A stretch of DNA of 64,000 nucleotides from Comamonas testosteroni ATCC 11996 (GTDB lineage Bacteria; Pseudomonadota; Gammaproteobacteria; Burkholderiales; Burkholderiaceae_C), in the NCBI RefSeq assembly GCF_000241525.1, contig NZ_AHIL01000043.1, positions 1-64,000 on the forward strand. Reading direction: 5' to 3'. The notes under the pieces were generated by a model, which had not been told where the DNA came from, did no database searches, and saw nothing but the letters and a program-made list of their open reading frames with translations. The position numbers and the translations under genes are program-made. The number at the start of each line of letters is the position of its first letter. The stretch's first letter is position 1. Shown piece after piece: positions 45,068-53,623 of this stretch.

Positions 45068-47760
45068 AGAGTATTGCTTCAAAGTTGCTTGCCATGGTGC
45101 CCTGGAGCAAGGCCAAGCCCGTGCTGCCTGCGCCTGCAGATCCGCTACCGTTGCCTGATGCGCCAGTAGGGAGGGGGGCTCAAGACCAGCCACTCAAGCC
45201 AGACGAGATCCACATCGCGGGCAGTGAGCCCGGATGGTTGCGCGTGCTCAATGCCCAGCAGCTGCTGGCCACGGTCCGCGCAGAACGGGCTATCACCCAG
45301 ATTTGGAGCCAGTCGCATCAGTCGCAGGCCATTTGGGAGAGGGACCTGCTACCGGCGATTCGGCGATACGCCGAGTTCGTGCAGCTAATGCCGGCCTCCG
45401 AAGCGCACCACCACGCCCACGCGGGCGGCCTGCTGTCGCACACCATTGAAATGCTGCTCGCGGCCATGACCTGGCGCAATGCTCATCTGCTGCCAGGCGG
45501 AAGCCAGATCGAGATCGTTGACGCCCAGCGCGATCAATGGACCTATGTGGTGTTCTTCTGCGCTTTGCTGCATGACATCGCCAAGCCCATGACTGACCTA
45601 CGCATCGCGTGGCGTCCTGTGGGCGAGAACGATCCAATCCGTTGGGCACCTGCAGGCGGAAGTCTGTCGCAGATCGCTGGCCAACGCACTGCCGAGTACC
45701 TAGTGGACTTTGCGCCCAAGGGGCAGCGCGATTACAGCGCCCATGCCAAGCTGGCCCAGCTGCTGCTACCCCGCATTGCGCCAGAAAGTGCGCTGCGATT
45801 CCTGGCGCACACGCCCACCGCCTTGGATGCCCTGGAGCAATACCTCACCGGCCAGGACACGGACAGTCTCGTCGCCAAGATCGTCAAGCGGGCCGACCAG
45901 CTTTCAACGCAACGCGCCTTGCAAAAAGGCTCCAAGGCCCGCTTCGCCACGGCCAAGGCCGTGCCTCTCATCGAGCTGCTGATGCAATCCATGAGGACCA
46001 TGCTCCAAGCTGGCACACAACTCCCGCTGAACCGCAACGGTGCGGCAGGGTGGGTGTTCGAGGGGGCGATCTGGTTCGTGGCCAAGCGCCTCGCTGATAC
46101 CGTGCGAGAGCACATCCAAGCAAACGAGCCCGATGAAAGCGTGCCTGGCAACGCAAAGAACGACCGGCTGTTCGACACCTGGCAGGACTACGGCGCGATC
46201 GAGCTCAACCCTGCCAGCGGCCAGGCCGTCTGGCATGTCACAGTGCACGGTTACGCCGAAGATGGGTCAGAGCAGGGGGCCTACATGCATGACTTTGCCA
46301 TGCTCAAGTTTCCTCTGGCCAAGCTGTTCAACCACGAGAGCAAGTACCCGGCCGCCATGCGCGGGCGGCTGGAGATCCGCGACCGTCGCAAGGATGGAGC
46401 AGGGCAAGACGAACAACAAGCTGCTGCAACTCTCAGTGCATCGGAATCTGCGGCAGCAATCGATGCCAATGCACCAGCAGCTGCGGCATCCTCAGCCCAA
46501 CCATCCCAGGTTGCGGCAAAGCCTGCGAAGCAACAGCCCCAGGATGCGGCAGAAGCAAAAAAGCATGCCGCCATCATGCGGGAGCCTACTTTCACCAAGC
46601 CGCCGAATGCTGCGGCAAAGCCCAGGCCTGCGGCAACCACTGCGGCAGTAGCCAAGACACCTGCACCAGAAACTCCATCCCAAACTGCGGCAGTCATGGC
46701 AGTTAGGGCGCCTACGGCGCCAGTGCAGCAGACCCAAGCTGATACAGCCTACGACGAGTTTGAAGCTGGGGCAGCATCGAGATCCGGCGTGCCCACCCCA
46801 TTGAAGCTGGACTACGACAGCCTCGACAACGGCGAAGCCGCGTATTTGCTGGGCGACAGCGAGGGCAGCTACTTCCTCGATCCATCCGAATCTGCAACAG
46901 CATCGGACAAGCCTGGCAAAAAGAACAAGCCGGCCAAGAACCCACAGCCGGCAGAGAAGGGCGCAGCGCCCTTGGAGCAACCATTCCAGGATGCCGCAGC
47001 GGTGCCGCCACCACCACCAGCTGCGCCTCCTCAGCCCGCCACCTTGCACCAGCCGCCCCAAGCTGCCGCAACTACGGCCGCAAGGCCGCCTTCTGTCAAA
47101 CCTGCAGCAGCTGCGCCGCCGCCAGCGCCAAGCGCACCTAAGAATCCCGCCCAAGAGCTACGTCATGACCAAGTGCCGCGCTCTCAAAGCGTGAGTGCCG
47201 AGTTCAAGCGCATGGCCGCTGAGCTGGACGAGCTCGACGACCTGCCCGTGCTCAAGGGGCGCACCGCCACTGCAAGTGCGCCGCCGGCGGCCGCAGCGAC
47301 ACCAGGGCCGGTTCTTCTGCTTCAGCCGCTGCCCGACATCGACGCAAACCCCGACAAGCCGCCACCCGAGCCAAGCCCCTTGGCATTGGCTTTCATGCAG
47401 TGGGTGCAAATGGGGCTGGTCAATCGCGAGCTCAAGTTCAACGAGACCGGCGCGGCGATTCACTTCGTGGAGGAGGGCATGGCCCTGGTATCGCCCAAGA
47501 TCTTCAAGGAGTACGCACGCCATGGCGACCGTGAGGACGGCCACGAGGATCTCACCGTCGACGAGCTCAGCACCAAGACCCAGAGGGAGGTCATCAAGTG
47601 TGGCTGGCACCTGCCAGCCGCGAATCGCACAAACATCGTCCGCTATGAGATCCACAGCCGCGGCACCGTAGTGGCCCATCTGTCCTGTGTTGTCCTCACC
47701 AGCCCAGGCCGGTGGGTCCAGCCCATCCCCCCCAGCAATCCCGCATTGAAGATGGTTTGA
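45064..47760 (+). CDS. traI: MobH-family relaxase TraI (TraI_2; TIGR03760-like)
   Basis: 898-aa relaxase that nicks oriT and leads the transferred strand. The N-terminal TraI_2 domain (about 45-340) has the His cluster HHHAHAGGLLSHT (from residue 115) and the HD motif LLHDIAKP (170-174), the metal-binding features of MobH enzymes. A long Ala/Pro/Gln-rich linker (about 470-760) follows, then a TraI_2_C domain (RELKFNETGAAIHFVEEGMA, VSPKIFKEYA). The start GTG 45064 has GAGGAG 6 bases upstream. The frame open from 44923 is antecedent read-through. Intact. Confidence 0.92.
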   Translation: MKSIASKLLAMVPWSKAKPVLPAPADPLPLPDAPVGRGAQDQPLKPDEIHIAGSEPGWLRVLNAQQLLATVRAERAITQIWSQSHQSQAIWERDLLPAIRRYAEFVQLMPASEAHHHAHAGGLLSHTIEMLLAAMTWRNAHLLPGGSQIEIVDAQRDQWTYVVFFCALLHDIAKPMTDLRIAWRPVGENDPIRWAPAGGSLSQIAGQRTAEYLVDFAPKGQRDYSAHAKLAQLLLPRIAPESALRFLAHTPTALDALEQYLTGQDTDSLVAKIVKRADQLSTQRALQKGSKARFATAKAVPLIELLMQSMRTMLQAGTQLPLNRNGAAGWVFEGAIWFVAKRLADTVREHIQANEPDESVPGNAKNDRLFDTWQDYGAIELNPASGQAVWHVTVHGYAEDGSEQGAYMHDFAMLKFPLAKLFNHESKYPAAMRGRLEIRDRRKDGAGQDEQQAAATLSASESAAAIDANAPAAAASSAQPSQVAAKPAKQQPQDAAEAKKHAAIMREPTFTKPPNAAAKPRPAATTAAVAKTPAPETPSQTAAVMAVRAPTAPVQQTQADTAYDEFEAGAASRSGVPTPLKLDYDSLDNGEAAYLLGDSEGSYFLDPSESATASDKPGKKNKPAKNPQPAEKGAAPLEQPFQDAAAVPPPPPAAPPQPATLHQPPQAAATTAARPPSVKPAAAAPPPAPSAPKNPAQELRHDQVPRSQSVSAEFKRMAAELDELDDLPVLKGRTATASAPPAAAATPGPVLLLQPLPDIDANPDKPPPEPSPLALAFMQWVQMGLVNRELKFNETGAAIHFVEEGMALVSPKIFKEYARHGDREDGHEDLTVDELSTKTQREVIKCGWHLPAANRTNIVRYEIHSRGTVVAHLSCVVLTSPGRWVQPIPPSNPALKMV

Positions 47761-47761
47761 T

Positions 47762-48841
47762 ATGAAATCCACCTACTCAACTGATTACGAGATTGGCGAC
47801 AACACCGCGCCAGACAAGCGCCTAGAGCTATGGAAATCGCGTAGCTTCTGGTTTCGGCTGCGGCACCGATGGAACGTGCTCAGTGCTTTTGCCGAGGGCA
47901 GCTTGACCTGGCACCACGCCAAGCTCGGCCTCAAATACCCGGATCAGGTCATGTGGCTGCAGCGCTGGCCACCGGGCAATGGATTGATGCCGGTCTGCCC
48001 AGCCGTCATTGCCGAGCTTGAGCACATCGATCGCACCATGATGGACTCCGACCAGCCCGCGCCACGGGTCGCTATTTTCTCACTCCACAGCATCGGCCAC
48101 GATCGCACCCAGTGCAGGAACTGCGGCGGATCTGGCGGGGCCTTGCCCACGCAATGCCCAGGTCGCCCCATGACCGATGACGAGCGGCATGCCGTCCTGG
48201 AGGGGCTACTCGATTACGTCGATGGCCAATGGCTTGGCCAACTCATCAAGCAAGCCCCAAAACCGCTTGCCGAAACCTGCAAACTTGAGCCCAAAACGTC
48301 TGCCGAAACCTGCAAACTGGATTTGCCGTTTCCTGCACTCTATATACAAGGGTCTTCTATACAAAGAACTACTACTACGTCTCCAAGCGTCGTAGCGCTC
48401 GAAGTGGCACCAGCTCGCGAGGCGCAAGTCTTCTCGGAAAACGACTGGGCAGCGAAGTGCGCAGCCTTGTCGGACGCTGCCAACCAAGGCTGTGGCCAGG
48501 TGTACGAGACCTACGAGCTACGCGTGGGGGCCAGCATTGACCTTGCGCTGCTGCAGGTGCCCGAGCTGCACCTCGATCGCGCCATCGAGATCGCTGTTCA
48601 ACACGGCTACACAACGCCTGCTCAACGTGCGAAGACCGTGCAGATGCTGCGTGACGATGGTTCTTGCAGCCATGGGTTTGATCCACACACGTGTCCAGTT
48701 GGATGTGGAGACGTCGACAATGTGAACGATTCAATGGTGGACTCAGACGGGATGCCGTGCGGCTCCTGCGGGGGCTCGAAACGTGTCCAGTGCTTGCGAC
48801 TTTGTAGCAGCGGACGCAGCGCCGATGCCGGAAAAAGATGA
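47762..48841 (+). CDS. Cys-rich unknown protein downstream of traI
   Basis: 359 aa, starting one base after the traI stop. The N-terminal domain (about 1-165) has zinc-knuckle-like CRNCGGSGG and CPGRP. The central part, encoded by repeats at 48268-48340, carries ETCKLEPKTS / ETCKLDL and looks low in constraint. The C-terminal part has CSHGFDPHTCPVGCG and CGSCGGSKRVQC, DnaJ-like CxxCxGG patterns. Function unknown; the co-transcription suggests a link to relaxase or DNA processing. The middle segment may be a fusion point. Confidence 0.6.
   Translation: MKSTYSTDYEIGDNTAPDKRLELWKSRSFWFRLRHRWNVLSAFAEGSLTWHHAKLGLKYPDQVMWLQRWPPGNGLMPVCPAVIAELEHIDRTMMDSDQPAPRVAIFSLHSIGHDRTQCRNCGGSGGALPTQCPGRPMTDDERHAVLEGLLDYVDGQWLGQLIKQAPKPLAETCKLEPKTSAETCKLDLPFPALYIQGSSIQRTTTTSPSVVALEVAPAREAQVFSENDWAAKCAALSDAANQGCGQVYETYELRVGASIDLALLQVPELHLDRAIEIAVQHGYTTPAQRAKTVQMLRDDGSCSHGFDPHTCPVGCGDVDNVNDSMVDSDGMPCGSCGGSKRVQCLRLCSSGRSADAGKR
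48268..48340 (+). repeat. iteron-like direct repeats inside the unknown ORF
   Basis: TGCCGAAACCTGCAAACT occurs at 48268-48285 and again, identical, at 48301-48318 (33-base period). A diverged copy, TTGCCGTTTCCTGCACTC, is at 48323-48340. Immediately after, TATACAAG and TATACAAAG form another short repeat. Confidence 0.65.
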
Positions 48842-48845
48842 CGGG

Positions 48846-48863
48846 TCAAACAAAAATGTTTGA
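48846..48863. repeat. hairpin just after the Cys-rich ORF
   Basis: Perfect 7-bp stem TCAAACA / TGTTTGA with AAAA loop, 4 bases past the stop codon. A weak terminator or RNA-stability element. The remaining 48864-49131 is non-coding and contains a second dyad, AGCTCTA (48994) / TAGAGCT (49014). Confidence 0.4.
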
Positions 48864-49131
48864 CAGTTGGCAGCGAAGTCCTTAGAGTCCGAACCGTGCG
48901 TCAACGGGAGCTATTTGTAACTCTCGCGGAATTGGTTAAGAGGAAGAGGTAAAAACGTAGTCCCATGGGTCTACTGAAAGCCTTAAAAACTGGAGCTCTA
49001 GCGCTCCTATTTTTAGAGCTTATCTACTAGATACGATGTATATTATGTTAAATCACAAATGCTAGACTAGTTGTAGCAGCACGCCCTTTCACTGTAAGCA
49101 TCTAAAGGCTGCGAATGCGAAATGCTGGGTG

Positions 49132-49536
49132 ATGTTTAGAGCACCTTACCCCGCACATCTGCCACATCTGCGATACATCCTTGATGATCTGCGCTACAGC
49201 GATGCACAGCTCGCTAGGCTCCTAGACCTCAAGTCATCTACCATCAAAAAATATCGGCGCGAGGGGCAAGCTCCTCGCGCCGTTCATTTAGCCCTGTTTT
49301 GGGAGTCACGATGGGGAATTTCTACCATCGACGCAGTCGCTTTCAATCATGCAGCGGGCAACTACGCACTAGCCGAATCTCTGAATCGCAAAAACGCTAG
49401 GCTTGTCAAGCAAATCTTGACCATGGAAAAGAGCTTGCGAGGCATAAAACCGCATCGGCAAACGTTCCAATTTTCCAAATTGGCTAGCAGCCGATACGAA
49501 ATTGGCGGTCTCGGGCTTCCTTTCGTGCAGCCCTGA
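49132..49536 (+). CDS. small HTH-like DNA-binding protein
   Basis: 134 aa from ATG 49132 (GTG 49129 is adjacent). An N-terminal helix-turn-helix-like stretch (YSDAQLARLLDLKSSTIKKY, then RREGQAPRA) is followed by FWESRWGISTIDA and a coiled segment. It resembles small phage or mobile-element regulators. Its 3' end overlaps the convergent DUF4124-like gene by 53 bases. Role unknown; possibly regulates the traI region. Confidence 0.55.
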   Translation: MFRAPYPAHLPHLRYILDDLRYSDAQLARLLDLKSSTIKKYRREGQAPRAVHLALFWESRWGISTIDAVAFNHAAGNYALAESLNRKNARLVKQILTMEKSLRGIKPHRQTFQFSKLASSRYEIGGLGLPFVQP

Positions 49537-50146
49537 CGTCATCGAGTTTCTTCATCCCGCATGCATTTACTCGGCACTCGGCATCAAGCACTCGAATCTG
49601 GTGCTCAAGCATTTGGCATTCGCTCAGAGTTGAAGAAGCAGATCGAGAAGCTACTGGAACGACTTGTTCTGTAGCTATGGCGTGGGCTCTATCTCTCTGC
49701 TGTCTGGCGATTGCCACCTGCTCTTCCCAAGATACGTGGGCAGGAACACGTGCAATACGGTCCATAAAACGACCGTTTGCTGAGCACGGCACGCTCTCCC
49801 ATGTGAGCCGATCTTGAAAGTCTTTGCAGAGGTAGATTTCCTTTGTCTCCGACCTATCTACCGGACGGATGCCTTGTTGAGCTATCTGTTGGCCGCCCTC
49901 GCAGGGTGCATTGCTGTAGGTATTTCCACACCGATAGATCTGACCTGTAGATTGCGTGCGTGGTACCTCAGGAGCTTTAGCTTTTGGCGCTGCCTCATTT
50001 GGCTCAGGCGGCCTAACGACAGTTCGTTGAGAAACCGCCCCGGGAGGCCCCTTTAAAAATCGCAGGATCTCAGACTGATACCTGTATGCAAGTGCGGCGA
50101 TTAGAAGCACCGAAATCGTGAGAATGAGCTTTGACAAAAAGCTCAT
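49484..50146 (-). CDS. membrane-anchored DUF4124-like protein
   Basis: 220 aa from ATG 50146 (an in-frame start at 50209 adds 21 residues). One TM (LILTISVLLIAALAYRY) is followed by a Pro-rich linker, then a DUF4124-like Cys module (IYRCGNTYSNAPCEGGQQI), a second similar module (IYLCKDFQDRL..PCS) and a C-terminal helix with two Cys. Periplasmic and probably disulfide-bonded. Function unknown. Same strand as the OLD gene, 79 bases downstream of it. Confidence 0.65.
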   Translation of the reverse strand: MSFLSKLILTISVLLIAALAYRYQSEILRFLKGPPGAVSQRTVVRPPEPNEAAPKAKAPEVPRTQSTGQIYRCGNTYSNAPCEGGQQIAQQGIRPVDRSETKEIYLCKDFQDRLTWESVPCSANGRFMDRIARVPAHVSWEEQVAIARQQRDRAHAIATEQVVPVASRSASSTLSECQMLEHQIRVLDAECRVNACGMKKLDDVRAARKEARDRQFRIGC

Positions 50147-50225
50147 CTCATTTCGTCCACTCGTGAACGGATTTTCGCGTTTCCAGCTCCCAGGATCGTA
50201 GTGCCCCACTTCCCTACCCTTCCTG

Positions 50226-52046
50226 CTAACTTATTGCTCTAGTAACAAGTTCTCGCCATTCCCGATTGCGAAGCTCGCCCGCTGCGTGAAGCGCACGGAT
50301 AACATCCTGAAGTACTTCAGGTTTGTGCCCCAAACCATGAAGTGCATTTATCAATGTTGACTTTCTATTGGCTACTTGCGCTGGAGCGCTAAGGACTCCA
50401 TGCTGTTGCAATTTCTGGTCAACAATTAATTCTGCAGCAACGGTGTTTACCAGAACACTTTCTGGAATACCCGACCAAACCCATAGCTTCGCAGGGGTAA
50501 GCGACTCGCGCACTGCTCGCATGCGTTTTCGGGCCACATCACTAACTAGCTTTGCCATGTCAGTTTGGTTCAATACCCGAGCCTTACCGAGGTGGCGTCC
50601 AAGAACGGACTCACTAAAGCTCGCGTTAAACGGCACGGTCGTCTGAGCAAGCTCTCCACGTAAGCTATCAATGAATTTCTGAGCCTTGCTCTTCTTAGCG
50701 CCATGTTGCATCAGTTGCAGCTGAATTGTGTCTAATGCATTGGTTGTAGCCGTAATTGACGCCAAAGGCAGACTTTTCTTCAGCATGGGCTGACGCGTAT
50801 CCTCCGTTGCATCCCAATCCATAACGCCCAACCAACTGGCGCCCAGCTCCTCAAGCAACAAACAAAGATCTGAAACGACTTCTTTACCACCGGCCGGGAT
50901 GATCAGAAGGTCCTGTCGATCTGGAGATCTATCTGTCTGGATTTCAATAAGTTCTCTTAGAAGAGTAACGTCGTTTGCCCCTTCAACAACAACAACTCTC
51001 TTAGATAACAAAGCCTCAGGTGGTCGAAGACCATATTTTCCGAATGCAACTCTGAGTTCTCGATCAGTCTTCGTTAGCCTACGCAAACGCAGAGTCGTTG
51101 AGCGCTGCGAGTCAGCGACAAGCGGAAACCAGTCGTCCACAGGAAATTGATTCATGAAGTATGGGGAATGAGTCGTGATCACGGCTTGTGAATCATCTGT
51201 AACACACTCCTTTAGCTCATCAGCAATCGCTCTAAGTGATGTTGGGTGAAGGTGGTTGTCAGGCTCCTCGAACAAGTACAGAACAAACTTTCCCGTAGCC
51301 ACGCCGAGTTGCCGATACAGGCTAAGAATGACGGAGCTCTGATGTCCTGTGCCTAACCTCTCCAACCCAGATTCTTGATCATTTATTCGAAATGTGATGC
51401 CGGCCATTGGAAGCAGAGAGTCGATATCAATGGAATTTGCATCCACTGACAACGCTTCGACCTCCAAAAGACTTCGAGCAGCAGCTTGCGCACCGGAGAG
51501 AATCTGCTCTCCACTCCTCTTAACTGCAGCTCTTACTTGCTGATTAAGTTGCACAAGTGAATGAGCGCCACGGGCCTTACGAATGGTCGCTGCCAGCGTG
51601 GCTCTGAAAGGGTCTAGCCCACCCGTTGTGAGATCACGTATTGGTGGTACATGCACAATCACTATCTCATCTAGAAAAGATGCTCGACCGCTTTCATCTA
51701 GAAGTTGCCCGTTCAAATGGCATGTAGGCTTGCCATTGCGCTTAACCTTAATCTGATATGTTACTTTCTGGTTGAGTGCCAAATTCAGTCCCTGCGAAAG
51801 ACTTTGCGTAGGAACATCAAAAAAAACTCGAATGGTGATTGTCGCGTTTGGCCCCGTGATTGCACTGCAAAAATTAGAGGCTGTCTTTTCTGGGCTGTAA
51901 GCTGAGAGGAAAGCAAACTTCAATGCCCTTAGGACATTGGATTTCCCGCAGCTGTTAGGTCCACATACCACTGATGACCTCGTAAGATCCAAATCGAGTC
52001 GTTGTATCGACCTAAAGTTGCGAATCTCTACTCTAGATATGCGCAT
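50226..52046 (-). CDS. OLD-family ATP-dependent endonuclease
   Basis: 606 aa. ABC/SMC-type ATPase N-terminus: RNFRSIQRL, Walker A GPNSCGKS at 29-36, then LGTGHQSSV as signature and LYLFEEPDNHLHP as Walker B/D-loop, with TTHSPYF as H-loop. The C-terminal TOPRIM nuclease begins VVVVEGANDVTLLREL, with the acidic pair GVMDWD. This is the OLD layout (P2 Old, Gabija GajA). No UvrD-like GajB lies beside it, so a stand-alone class 1 OLD nuclease is most likely, with a suspected role in phage exclusion. Confidence 0.85.
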   Translation of the reverse strand: MRISRVEIRNFRSIQRLDLDLTRSSVVCGPNSCGKSNVLRALKFAFLSAYSPEKTASNFCSAITGPNATITIRVFFDVPTQSLSQGLNLALNQKVTYQIKVKRNGKPTCHLNGQLLDESGRASFLDEIVIVHVPPIRDLTTGGLDPFRATLAATIRKARGAHSLVQLNQQVRAAVKRSGEQILSGAQAAARSLLEVEALSVDANSIDIDSLLPMAGITFRINDQESGLERLGTGHQSSVILSLYRQLGVATGKFVLYLFEEPDNHLHPTSLRAIADELKECVTDDSQAVITTHSPYFMNQFPVDDWFPLVADSQRSTTLRLRRLTKTDRELRVAFGKYGLRPPEALLSKRVVVVEGANDVTLLRELIEIQTDRSPDRQDLLIIPAGGKEVVSDLCLLLEELGASWLGVMDWDATEDTRQPMLKKSLPLASITATTNALDTIQLQLMQHGAKKSKAQKFIDSLRGELAQTTVPFNASFSESVLGRHLGKARVLNQTDMAKLVSDVARKRMRAVRESLTPAKLWVWSGIPESVLVNTVAAELIVDQKLQQHGVLSAPAQVANRKSTLINALHGLGHKPEVLQDVIRALHAAGELRNREWRELVTRAIS

Positions 52047-52302
52047 TAACCGTCCCTCTGAGGCTTATGTTGAACCCAAGTACATCACTGGGCTCTTGTT
52101 TCCTCAGAGCATACCAATGATTAATATTCAAACAGCCTTAGTGGTTATCTAAGACACGTGGTGACGTATTGAGGTTTTTAGAGGGTCCGCCACGCGAATC
52201 AGTGCAGCGCTTTGCCAGTGGTGCCGCGATCGCATGATTCAGTTGCACTTGGCACTGCCTGATCGATAGGTGAACATCAGGGGCACTGCCCCCGATACCC
52301 CC

Positions 52303-53298
52303 TCAGTTATCCATCAGGACAGAGCGCACCTGTGAATTGCGCCTCGCCAGGGCTTCCAGGTAGCTGCTTGTCTGTTGCTGCTGCTCCTGGCGCACCTGGG
52401 CCACTTCCTGAGGCATTGGCGCGTTGCTGTAGCGGGTGTTGCGGCCATCGCTGCGGGAACCAGTCACCGCATCAACCACCAGGGGCCTGTCCTGGCCGCC
52501 GGTATTGAGGTATGGCGCGTCGCAGGTGACAGGGCGGACTACCCCGTCAAACTTCACGGTGACCATGCAATTAGCCATGCGCTTGACGCTGTAGCCCGCA
52601 GCCTCCAGGTCTTCGCTGGTGACCTCGAACATGCGGCGGGTACCGTCGCTGACGATGAAGAGCGTGATGCTTTTGTCCTTCTTCGACAGATGTCCGGCAA
52701 CGTGTAGCTGCTTGCCGAACAGCGGTTCTTTCGTCTGAGGTGGCGCTTCGACCGGGGCCGCGGTGGCCTGCTGCGGCTCCAGAGGCTTTGGCTCTGCCGG
52801 CGCGGGAGATGGTGACGCGACTACCGGGGTTGCAGCAGCACCAGGTGCAGGGCCAAGGACGCGTGGCTTGACGGGCGGTGAAGGAACGACCTTGAGGCCC
52901 CAGACATCGTGCTCACCATCAGGCCAGAAGGCCCAGAACTGAGGAATGGGCTCCTTGTCCGTCCAGAGCTGAAACGCTTTCTGCTCTGCGATGTTGGCCG
53001 CGTTCCAGTCGCCGAGCTGGGGCGCTGGTCTCGTGCGAACTTCGACCAGGTCGCGATAACTCGGGTCGATGGCTGCGAGCGCGTCGATGTTCAGCGGCAA
53101 CTGGCCAAGGCCTGCAAACCATCCGTGTGTTCTCTCCGCGACCCAGCGATGCTTGCCCAACCTTTCGCTGCTTTCGATGCCTCGCCTGAAAATCAATGCC
53201 GGTGGGTCGGTCCCCCAGAAGAACTGGACCGCGCTCGCGCTCTGCTGGCGCTGGCCGCATGAGATCAGCAACACACAGTGTCGGCTGGCCAGAGCCAT
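52303..53298 (-). pseudogene. IS5-family remnant fused to an unrelated C-terminal protein part
   Basis: 331-aa frame. Residues of about 30-68 (PALIFRRGIESSERLGKHRW, then VAERTHGWFAGLGQL) look like the end of an IS5-family transposase. From LPLNIDALAAIDPSYRDLVEV on, the sequence is unrelated. The middle is Pro/Ala-rich; the C-terminal domain (AGHLSKKDKSITLFIVSDGT; GYSVKRMANCMVTVKFDGV; VTCD) loosely recalls the periplasmic end of Zot/gene I proteins of filamentous phages, at low confidence. Probably a truncated gene whose 5' part was replaced by IS debris. No ribosome site at the frame start. Confidence 0.5.
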
Positions 53299-53332
53299 TC
53301 AGAAATGACCAACACCTGTCCTTTTTTTTCGT

Positions 53333-53623
53333 ATGTGGCAAACTATGACCATGGCTAAAGCACACACACTCACCAAAGCGAAAACGGGCACGACCCCCGC
53401 AGGTGGTCGTGTGGTTACTCAATCTGCTGACAAAAGCACATCCAAAGAGGTGATCGCGCGCAGCTTTGAGAAGAAAATGGCCGCCGCGCGTAAGGCGTCC
53501 GTCAACAGCCATCTTGGTTTCGTTGTTCCCAAACTGACAGGCCATGAGGCATTGCACTTCATGCGCAGCGTTGGCGGCTTCGCCTTGTCTAGCAAAGTAA
53601 AGACTTCCAAGCCCAAGTCCTGA
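53333..53623 (+). CDS. putative antitoxin-like small protein
   Basis: 96 aa at the longest, starting ATG 53333; ATG 53348 and 53354 are equally possible and none has a clear ribosome site. It is basic and Ser/Thr/Lys-rich at both ends, with a central conserved-looking helix (SKEVIARSFEKKMAAARKAS) and a segment LTGHEALHFMRSVGGFALSS. Its TGA overlaps the next ATG by one base (TGATG), so the two genes are coupled. This small-then-large order is typical of toxin-antitoxin pairs. The antitoxin role is inferred. Confidence 0.55.
   Translation: MWQTMTMAKAHTLTKAKTGTTPAGGRVVTQSADKSTSKEVIARSFEKKMAAARKASVNSHLGFVVPKLTGHEALHFMRSVGGFALSSKVKTSKPKS

Noticed and set aside
48891-48901. AACCGTGCGT shared with 39593-39602 as a possible att or regulatory repeat
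   Set aside because: A 10-base match is expected many times by chance in 64 kb and the flanks do not agree.
50226-52046. Gabija system
   Set aside because: No UvrD-like GajB gene on either side; neighbours are a DUF4124-like gene and IS debris.
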